This document shows positions 37,101 to 48,500 of a DNA stretch of 64,000 nt, one piece after another (the stretch's first letter is position 1; each line of letters starts with the position of its first letter). Where the stretch lies: assembly GCA_039707465.1 (NCBI GenBank), contig CM077649.1, positions 14,217,501 to 14,281,500 on the forward strand, written 5' to 3'. The notes under the pieces were generated by a model, which was not told the origin of the DNA, did not search any database, and was given only the letters and a program-made list of their open reading frames with translations. Source of the stretch: Rhabdophis nuchalis (taxonomy: Eukaryota; Chordata; Lepidosauria; Squamata; Natricidae). Position numbers and translations under genes: made by a program.

Positions 37101-40100
37101 TCCTTCAGACTTAAAGTTGCAAAGGTTGGAGACCCCTGGTCTAAGGCAGTCTCTTTCAGATCTGTCATTTCTGTTTTAATATCTTTGGGACATAATCTCA
37201 TAGTATGTCCATAGAAACAAAAAACATAATTAGCATTGTAATGATGAAAGATGAATGAAATTCACAAATACTTTACTTTTGTGTGTGTGCGTGTGTTTCG
37301 TGTGTGTGTGTGTGTCTGTGTGTGTGTGTTTGTTCAAAATAGTTTATGAATCCTGGGAACTGAAAGGACAAATCCCTGCAGTTTCCTTGGCAAGATTTTG
37401 GAAATGGTTTGCCATTGCTTGCCTCCTAGGGCTGAGAGAAAGTGACTGGCCTAGTCACACAACTACTTTTGTGTGATTAGAACTCACCACCTTCCAGTTT
37501 CTAGCCTGGTGCCTTTACCACTTCACCAAACTGGTTCTCAAGTAGATGGCTTGCCTATTCTTTTCTTTTTTTAAATGTATTTGAAGAAATCTATCTGTAG
37601 GTCTTAGCACTTTTTGCCAACTTCAACTCACCATGACTTTTAGCTTTTCCGATATCATCAATGCCACGCTAAATGCCTGTCTTCTAAGGTACAAAGACTA
37701 AATATTACAGTATAACACTGAAAACTGCTGCCACATGAAATGTCCTCCAGAAATACTGTTTAAATCAGGGATTCCCAAACTTGGCAACTTGAAGACTTGT
37801 GGACTTCAACTCCCAGAGCAGCCGGACGGAAGCAGCTGGACGGAAGCCCCACCACCGCCCGCCCGTTCTGCCATGGGTGCCCAGGACGAACCAGGCGAGG
37901 AGGCGGCGGCGGCGGGGCGTCCGTCCAGCTGCTCTCAGTGCATCGTAAAGAAGTTCAGGGCTGCGTGGGCTCCGGCTGGCTCTCCTCCTCTTCCGCCGCC
38001 TGCTGCCTGCCTGGGGCTGGCTCCTCCCTCACCAGCCCTCCCCTTCCGCCTGCCCACCAGCCCACCGCTTCCTGCCCATGCCCCACGCCTCCGAGCACGT
38101 GCAGAGCACCCGCCGCCCACCCGGCCCCCATGGCCAAAAAGCGGGATATTTTTAAGAGGATGCGGGACGCGGGGCAGATGCTTGAAATGTGGGACTGTCC
38201 CGCCAAAAGCGTGACGTCTGGTCACCTTAGTATAACCTCACATTCTATTTGTGTCATTAATAGTGATTTAAGAACAGTTTATGGAAAGAACACTGTGGAT
38301 CAGTGAATCTGAGAGATGTAACATCTTTATTTCAGATTCTGAGCTAACAGACTAATAAAGATACACCCAGATAGTGTACCGGAATAACTCTCTTGCAGCA
38401 CCCTAGAGGAACGGTTGTGTATAGATACTGGTGGATCCAGAGAGAACTGACTCTCCCCAAATCACAAAAGTTTCAGTTTCATTGAAACAACCATAACATA
38501 AATATATTTCACACAAGTAAGCTAAAGAAGTAGGAATATATGCTTCAGAGTTTGATAGCTACAAATGTTTTCAAGGCTGCACAATTCTTTAATATATCAA
38601 AAAGATGCATTGGCTAAAAGATACTAGGCAATCAACTCTTCCTGCCTTAATTGACAACAATCTACTTCATTTATGTTATTCCCAACTGAATTTCATGCTT
38701 TCATTTTCCCTGGAGGATCACATCCTGTAAACATAGATCAGATTAATTATTCCCCTGCATCAATATTGTACAGCCTACAGTTTGTCTCTTAAGCAGAAAT
38801 AACAGATAGAAATACTGGATGACTGTGTGATTAGCAACAATATTTCTCAATCATTCACTTACATATTATTATAAAAATAAGTTTAATTTAGAAATTACAT
38901 ACAACTATAACTGCAATCCAATCTAAAAGGACAACCAAATTATTCATGTACAAAAAAAAAAGATTGCTTAGCACACAGAAGAATTTTGTTACATTTCTAA
39001 ATTGGCAACAGAATCACAGGACAGTATAAACCAGGGGTCTCCAACCTTTGCAACTTTAAGTCTGAAGGACTTCAGCTCCCAGAGATCTCCAGCCAGCAAA
39101 GCTGGCTGGAGATTTCTGGGAGCTGTAGTCCTTCAGACTTAAAGTTGCAAAGGTTGGAAACCCCTGGTTTAGACCACAATTCTATACTTTATATAGAATT
39201 TTATAGATTCTTTATAGAGAATTCTGGGAGCTGTAGTCCTTCAGACTTAAAGTTGCAAAGGTTGGAGACCCCTGGTTTAGACCACAATTCTATACTTTAT
39301 ATAGAATTTTATAGATTCTTTATAGAGAATTCTGGGAGCTGAAGTCCTTCAGACTTAAAAGTTGCAAAGGTTGGAGACCCCTAGTATAAAGCACATAGTA
39401 CATAATAACAGGTCATCATAGAGCAAAAGTGATTAAGGTATACTACACTTAGAATGCATCAGACTAGAGAAGGTAATTCCATGGCTACTCAGTAGAAAAA
39501 GGTGAAGAAAAAAACCCATGTGCACAAAAATAATTAAGCCTACAACATTTTAGAAATCTAGCTGAGTATTTTACCCATGATTTTTTTTTTAATATTTATA
39601 CAATGAGATATGATATTTCACATATAGATTTCTGCTGCAAAAAATCTGGAAAATCACTGGAAGGCAACAAAGAATTTTTGGTATCTCTCTGCTGCCATCT
39701 AATAGTCATCTGGACTTGACAGCCCAAATCTAGTAGCCCAGGGGTTCCCAAACTTGATTTGATTTGATTTTATTCAATTTCTATCCCGCCCTTCTCCAAA
39801 AGGACCCAGGGCGGCACACAGGAATTTAAAATAACATACAAAAGTAATACAAAATACACAAATTAAAAACCTATTAAATAACAAAAACCTGCGCTAAAAC
39901 CAATTAAAATCCCCATTTTAAAACTATCTAATACTAGTCACAGCGGAGGCTATGTTAAGTATATGCTGGCTGGAGAATTCTAGGAGTTGAAGTCCACAAG
40001 TCTTAAAATTGCCAAGTTTGAGAACCCCAATTAAGTAGCCTAAAATCTGATGGGAAAAGCATTTGTTTCTCAGGACTCTTATTCCCAGTACAAGGACAAA

Positions 40101-42472
40101 AGTATAACAAGTTTATCAGCAGCAGAAGTGATGATTTAGTAATCTCTTGGCAAAAAAACATTTTCACCTTTCATTAGTACAGGTGTAAACATAGCAGAAA
40201 TGAAAATCCACATTGTTCTTTACTACATCATGGGTTTTATTATCAACACAAAAATCAGATAACCTTCATATGTTATTTCTATAACAGAGTTTAAAATAAC
40301 TAGGCTGCGCAGAACAAAAGCTATGTGATCCTTTCAGATAACAAGATGCCAGTGTTACACAGCTCCAAATATTTATTGGCTGCAAATAAATAAACCCATT
40401 TGCTAAAGAGTTCGTTATAATTTCCAGTGATTCTCAACATTTTCTTTGTTGACATTTCCTACTATCGAGCTAGGAACTTCTTAAATTTCTACATAAATTT
40501 GGGGATGGGACAAGGTAATTCTTTTCCCAACATACAAAGTAAATCTTTACTTTTACTTCTCAGAGAAGAGATGGAGCAGCAGAATGACTGACGTACTGTA
40601 AATACTGAGTGATCCTTAAAATGATACCTGCCAGATGTAATTTGGAATCTCTAAAAGTAACACCCAACAATTTTGTCCAATATCAAGTTCAGGAGGACTG
40701 CTGTAGTTTGATAATATATCTGAGGGAAAATCTAGAACTACAAAATACAGAATAAGTTGGAAGGCACCTTGAAGGTCCACCTTGAAGGTCTTCTTGTCCA
40801 ACCTCATGCCCAAGCAAAAGACCCTACTGTTTCAGACAAGTGACTGTCCAATCTCTTCTTAAAACCTCCAGTGATGGAACTTCTGAAGGAAAGCTGTTCC
40901 ACTGATTAATTGTTAGCTCCTTAATTCTAGTCTCGTATAATAAGTTTCCATCTTTTACTTTCTCTCTTTGATAGTTTTCCATCTGTTACTTCCTATCTTG
41001 CCCTCAGGTGCTTTGAAGAATAGGTTGACCTCTTCTCTGTGGCAGCTCAAATATTGGAAGATTGTTATCATGTCACCTTCTCTTCGTTAAACTAGACATA
41101 CCCAGTTCCTAAAACTGTTCATCGAACAGTCTAGCCTCCAGATCCCTAATAATCTTTGTTGCATTTCTTTGCACTGTTTCTAGAATCTCAACTTTTTTTT
41201 TTGTAACATGGTGACCAGAGCTGGAACAGTATTCCAAGTGTGGTTCTACCAAGCCCAGTATACAGCAGTATTAATACTTCATGTGATCCTGATATTATTT
41301 CTCTGTCACAAGATTAAATTATGGGAAATCATTTTTTCCAGGGTAGATACAAAGAAGAACCAAATTTATTCCAAATACTTGTTTCTATTTATTTATTTGT
41401 TTGTTGAATTTATATGCCAGCGATGGCGAACCTATGGCATGGGTGCCACAGGTGGCACGCGGAACCATTTCTTAGGGCACGCGAGGCATTGCCCAGTCAG
41501 CTCCAGTATGCTTGTGTGTGCTGGCCAGCTGATTTAGGCCTTCTTTTGAGGCTGTTTTTCGCCCTCTGGAGGCTTCAGGGAAGCTCCTGAAGCCTCTGGA
41601 GGCTGGGAGGAGGCTGTTTCCACCTTCCCCAGTCTCCTAGAAAGCCTCTGGAGCCTGGGGAGGGTGAAAAAAGTGTGCCAAAAGCAGGGGGTTGTGCACA
41701 TAGCATTATGGGTGTGGCACGCCCATGCACGACCTCCCTGCGCTCCCCCCGCTTTTGGCACGCGAGCCAAAAAAGGTTAGCCATCACTGTTATATGCCAT
41801 CCATCTGACTGTTGTAGTGATTCAGGGAAGCATGTAGATCAGTGGTGTCCAAACTTTTTTCAAAGAGAGCCATATTGGATGAAGTGAACATGGTGGAGGG
41901 CCGAACATTTTTCCGAACATTCTTTGAACCATTACAATTAAATGCAAATAAATTATTTTATGCCAAGTTAATTGCAAATGACATACTTTTCATTTCATAA
42001 CATTATGATCAACTGACAGTTGAGTTTTCACAATGTATTGAAAATAAATTTTAAAAAAACTTACCTACCTCTTTCTCTCTTTCTTCCTCTCTCTCTCTCC
42101 ATTTCTCTCGCTCTTTCTCTCTCTCTCTCTCTGTCTCTTTCTTTCTGTCTTTCTTTCTCTCTCTCTCTTTCTTCCTCTCTCTCTCCATTTCTCTCTCTTC
42201 CTCTCTCTCTCTCTCTCCATTTCTGTCTCTCTCTTTCTTTCTCTCTCTTTTTCTCTTCCTTTCTGTCTCCCTTTCTCTCTCACTCTCTCTCTTTCTCTCT
42301 CTTTCTTCCTCTCTCTCTCTCCATTTCTCTCTCTTTCTCTCTTCTTTCTCTCTTTCTCTCTTTCTTTTTCTTTCTGTCTCTCTCTCTCTCTTTCGCTCTT
42401 TCTTTCTTTCTCTTTTTCTCTCTCTCTCTTTCTCTCTCTCTCTTTTTCTCTTTCTTTCTGTCTCTCTTTCTG

Positions 42473-42509
<37 letters not shown>

Positions 42510-45500
42510 GTCACTCTGTGTGTGTGTGTCTGTCTGTCTGTCTCTCCCTCTTTCCCTGTCTGTCTCCAATTCAATCCCTCCCTGTGTCATTCTCTATCTG
42601 TGTCTCTCTCCGTCTCTCTCCCTCCTTCTCTTTCTCTCTGTCTCTGTCTGTCTCTCTGTCTTTCCCTCCCTCCCTTTCTGTCTCTCTCTGTGTCTGTCAG
42701 TCACTCCCTCGCCACTCGCAGCGAGCGAGGGAGCAGGCGGGGTAAGCACCCAAGGCTACCGTCATCTTAAGCACCACCGAGGCTGTCGCCCGGCAGGGGC
42801 GTCAGGCAGGGAAGCCGGTCGCGGCTCCATCGCGGCTCCCTCCGGCAGGCACCAAGCGGACGTTCTGGGGCCGCGCGTTCACCTCCCTCCCAGCTTTGCA
42901 GCCCCAGAACGTGCAGCGATGGAGGCGCAACCGGCTTCCCTGCCTGACGCCCCTGCCCGCTGCGGGAGGAGGCGTCCGTAACCTCCATCCACCTCCCTCC
43001 CAGCCACACAGCCCCAGAGACAGAGGGAGGAAGGGAGGGCCACATTTACACAGAGCAGGGAGGGCTGTTGGAGGGCCATATTAAACCGACCCCCGGGCCG
43101 CAAATGGCCCGTGGGCCGGACTTTGGACATGCCTGATGTAGATTGATAAAATATAACATAAGAAGTTAAAAATTAAATAAGATTAAATAAAGATAAAAAC
43201 CAAGAAAATCAGTGACATGGGAGTAGGGATCTTCTCATTATTCCCTCGGTCAACTCCAGCATAGAACATCCCTATTAGGACACCAGGTCAGACAGCAGAG
43301 CCAGGTTCTCCTTCTAGAAGACATCTCTGGAAGGAGAATATTCTAAAGCAGGGGTCCCCAATCTTTGCAACTTTAAGTCTGAAGGACTTCAGCTCCCAGA
43401 CTTCTCCAGCCAGCAAAGCTGGCTGGAGAAGTCTGGGAGCTGAAGTCCTTCAGACTTAAAGTTGCAAAGGTTGGGGACCCCTGTTCCAAAGGGCAGGGCC
43501 ACAGCAGAAAAGGCACTTCTCTTGGATCCCACCAGCTGAAATTATTTGGCAGATACGATCCAAAGTAGGCCTCTTCTGCTGGACTGAGTGGGTCAGGACA
43601 ATCCCATTGGGGAGAGACAACTCCTCAGACATCCTGTCAAGGCCAATAGGACAGAATTTCAAGGTAGTGGAATCTTTGGAATCTTTCAACTTTTACAAAA
43701 CAGTAATAAGCATCAAAGCACCTGTGGCTGCCATGGCGTCTATAATACCTCCCTTTGGTATTCTAGAACTTCATAATTAAATAACACTGTTAAAAAAAAA
43801 CCCAAAATGTAAAAAATCTTACCTGATGTCAATGTTCAGGTCATGGCTATCACATTTTTAAAACAAATTGATGGAAGGGGTGGCCTTTGAGTCATTATTG
43901 AATCCTGGTGATTACCTGGACAAATCCTTACAGGTTTTTTGGCAAACAATTTCAGAAGTGGTTTGCCATTATCTCTTTCCTAGGGCTTAGCAAGAGAATG
44001 ACTGGCCCAAGGTCAACCATCTGGCTTTGTGCCTAAGGCAGGACTAGAACTCACAGTCTCTTCAGTTTCTAGCCCAATGCCTAAACTACAACAACACAAC
44101 TGGCTCTTTCCAATGGAACTTACTTCTAACTTAAATGTGAATTCAATGTAAATTCTAAATAAATCTGTAAGCATTTAAAATGTCAATTACCAATATCTAA
44201 CGAATAACTTTTAACAATATACAAGTATAATTTTCAAAAATGTCAACAGATAATTACATAAATGGCCAGGTATATACATTGAGAAAATACTCTTATTTTA
44301 ACTAACAAACAATGAAATAAATAATGCTATAGGAAGCAGCCCAAAGAGCTTAAAATACCACAATCACATGAAAGTTATGAAAGGAATTTATAATTCCAGC
44401 TTTCCCTAAGCTGCAGTATGAAGCCCTACATTTTGTGTTGGAATTTTTGCATTTTCTAATACAGGCTTAATATTTGCAAAAGATTAAACATAAAATTGAT
44501 GGGTTTGACATCTAGACTTAGGATGTCCATTGGCTCAATTATATCCAACCGCCACAGCCTCCAGGCACTTGAAGTGTTCTTGATAGTATCACTTGGGTGG
44601 CCAGAGGCAGATGTTCAATTATCATGAGCATACTAATGATATTTAACCTGCTGATAAATGACCTTATCTAATAGCTTCATTAGATCTACACAACCATAGT
44701 ATAGCTCTAAGCAAGTCTGAGTGATATTATTCAATAAATGCCTAAAGTAGTCTTCAAAGTGATTTCCTAAAGTTTTATCAAAGATGGCTCAAGACACTGA
44801 AGACAGCTGATGGCAGGTTATCTACAAATGCAATCAATGGAAAAATAAGTATATTTTGCAATATTTATCACCACACAGAAACTCTTAAGAAAGATCCTTC
44901 CTTACCTGCAATCGGTTAGATTTCTTCTTTGTTTTCTTTCAACAATGCTATCTTTTCTTCCATGTAAGTTCTGAAATTCCTACAAAAACCTTGGAACCTA
45001 CAGGAAAACTCACACTGAGAGTCCAGATGGATCCAAGCAACCATCACTCTCTTATTCCAAACAGTAACTAAGTCCTCAATTAAGCTGAACACTCCTAAGC
45101 ATCTTTTGAAACCAGTGGACCAGTCGAATAGGTCTTTCCTCCCTACACCACAACCAGCCACAGAGAACTTTGAGTGGTCTGTCCATGACAAGGAACTGGT
45201 CTCCACATCCCCCAACTCCAGATCATTTTATTATTGCCTTGACCTAAAAACCAAATCCAGTGTCTGACCCCTTTGTGAATCAGGTCATCAATAAACTTGG
45301 TCATGGCCATGCTGGCCACAAAATCCCAAGCCACCTCAGATTAGGCAGACTGAAGTTTTCCAGAACCATAATTTAAAAATATATGTTTTATGTGGTGCCT
45401 GTGGAAACTGCTAATCCATATCCTTTCTGGAAAATTACAAGAGGGGTGGGCTTCAAAATTTCAGCAACAGATTCTCTGCCTGGTTGCTGGATGGGCGTGG

Positions 45501-48500
45501 CCATGGTGGGCGTGGCCTAGTTGGCCGCCTGCACCATGGGGGAGGGGGCATTTTCACCTTCCCCAGGCTCCAGAGGCTTTTCTTAAGCTTCTGAGAGGGT
45601 GAAAACTTCCTCCCCTCAGGCTCCGGAAGCCCTTCGGAGGCCAGAAATGGGCCCGTTTCCCCCCTTCCCGAGCCTCTGCACGGGCCCTGCACTTATTTTG
45701 CATCCAAAATGGGAAACTCTTGGGAGGGGAGTGGCATGGTAGGTGGGGCCAGCCAGGGGTAGGAGTTGGAGATTCTCCGAACCGGCCTTAACGTTAGCTA
45801 TGAGTTCCCCCAAACCAGGGGTCTGCAAAGTCGGCTCTTTTAAGACTGGTGGACTTCAACTCCCAGAGTTCCCCAGCCAGCTATGCTGGCTGGGGAACTC
45901 TGGGAGTTGAAGTCCAGCAGTCTTAAAAGAGCCGACTTTGCAGACCCCTGCCCCAAACCCATAGCAGCCCACCCCTGAATTTCTACCTACTTTATTTCTC
46001 TTTCTCTCTCTCTCTCTCTCTCCCTCTGGTGCGTCTTATACTCCAAAAAATACGGTAGCCCTCAATTTAGAACAGTTCATTTAGTGACCATAAAGTTACA
46101 ACAGCACTGAAAAAAAGTATCTTATGGCTGTTTTTCAGTTACAATATTAGCAGCATCCCCATGATCACATGATCAAAATTCAGATGCTTGGCAACTGTCT
46201 CATATTTATTATTTATTATTTTTTTATTAATTGGATTTATAAACCGCCCTATCTCCCCGAAGGGACTCGGGGCGGTGCACAGGAGACATTTAGGACTGTT
46301 GCTGCATCCCAGGATCATGGGATTACTTTTTGCAACCTTCTGACAAGCAAAGTCAATGGGGAAGCCAGATTCACAACAGATTAACTAACTTAAATGATTC
46401 ACTTAACACCTGTGTCAAGAAATATCATAAAATGGGACAAAACTCACTTAACAAATTCTCACTTAATAACATAAATTTGTGGCTCAATTGTGATTGTAAG
46501 TTGAAGACTAACTAGACAGTAGCTATATTAAAATAAAAGTTGAATATGAAAATCATTGAAAAAATTTGTCCCTGCTATTTCTTATATCTTAGTACAGTAG
46601 TATGGGTTGAGTCTAAATAATAGTCTCATTATTTCTCTAGATTTTAAAAAAATCCTAATAATATTCACATTTAACTCATGAAATGCATGATTTTTCACCC
46701 GTTGGAATAATGTACACATTTGTAAACTTTAATCTCAACAATATAAATCTGCCAATATTTGGGTTAAAGCTTCTCATATTTTCCACTACTTTTCTGCTGT
46801 AATAGACTCCATGCAAGAATATGTAAGTTTTTTATACTACCATGAACTTACGGTACGTCCCAAACTATCAAGTTGAAGAAAAAAAGATAGATTTGCATTG
46901 CAGTCTTCTAGGATCTGATGTTCTCCATACCTACTGCTGGCTGGAAATGTTGGAATTTTATTCTGAATACATCTTGAAGATAGCAGATTTAAAGGCATGA
47001 TACAAAGATAAACACCCCATGTTTACACCATGTCTCCCACAGCATAAACAGATTACGTCTCTTAAAAGTTTTTTCTAAGTTTTCTACTGCTTCTAGTGAA
47101 CATTTTGAGGATGCTTTCCATTCAGCTTATTTCTAAAAGTATTCTTTTGGATTCAAAATGATAATTATTGACACTCTAGAAAAACAAAATTATAATCAAC
47201 AATTAACTAAAAACTGCTATTAACCATAGATCTCTCTGAAGCTCAGCAGGAGAATTTGGTCCCACCTTTGCTATACTCTCCATCCCAAGTTCAAAACCAA
47301 CAACGAAAACTCTTTACAATGTTACTGGCAAGTTCAGCAGAATCCAAATAAATACACAATACTTAGTTTCTCGCCTATTTCAAAACTTTATATTTAATTC
47401 ACTAAATGGTAAATTGATTATGCTGTGGAGATTCTAAACTAGATCCCCAAGCACGACTTTGTTATCAAAACTTTAGGTGTGCCCTCTAAAGCCAGCTCTG
47501 CTGGCTGGAGAATTCTGGGAGTTGAAGTCTACAAGTCTTAAAGTTGCCAAGTAAGTCTTAAAGTTGCCAAGTTTGGGAACCTCTGCTCTAAAGCATTGAA
47601 GCCATCAATATGTAACTTCCGTGCAGGTACACAGGATCCTACTCAAAAGAATAAGTTATAGACAAGCAAACACAGCGCAGTTTAAAGGGGGGGAAATGCT
47701 AACTAAAGAGAATCTCCCTGATTCCAAAGTCTACAGTTACCTAACTGGCCCAAAGTTGTAGCTTATTCAAGTAGTTTCATTAAAAAGCAGCAACCTACAA
47801 TAGCACCATTTTTTATTATTCTTTATACCAGAAGCTGCCGCTCCCAGAGCAATATTCTGCCATGGCTTAAAGACCCCCGATGCTTATGTAGTATCCTTAC
47901 TTTTACAAAGAGAGAAATGTCATGTTCCTGCTTCTCTTGCTCAGGCGCATCGTAGGGGACGGTCTGCTTCCCTTCTACAGTCGCTTCTGATTCTTCTTCT
48001 TCTTCTTCTCTTCCTTGAACGCCATTCAACCCCAGAGCATTCTCTTCTTCAGCCCCTTCGGGGAATCCGTCCACAGGCTCACCCTGCTGTATGTGGCTGC
48101 TGAGTTCATCAGCCTCTCCCGGGGATCCCACCGCTCCAGAATCGGCGGGCTGCACCTCCTCGTCCTCCTGTTGCTGCTCCCTCTCCTCCTCCTCCTCCTC
48201 TGCCTCCGCACTCGCCTCAGGATTATCCTGGGCGCCAGTTTCCCCTGTACTGGCATCTGGCGCTGCTGGGCTTTTCTGATTTACTTCTGTCTCTTCCACC
48301 GCGAGATCTTCCTCTGCCGCCAGAGTTTCTTCCACGGGGCTCTCGCTAGGAGGGCTGTCTCCCCGCAGAGTCTCCTCCGCGGTCCGCCCCCGCTCCTCCA
48401 GCTGGATATGCCTCCCCCCCTCTTGCCCTCCTCCTCCTCCTTCTTCTTCAGCAACTTCAGGCGCTTCTTCTGCGGAGCCTTTTTCGGCCGCGCCGTCTTC

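Noticed and set aside
42020..42745. 241-aa Ser/Leu/Phe frame and its reverse Arg/Glu/Lys frames
   Set aside because: Translation of a CT-rich simple repeat.
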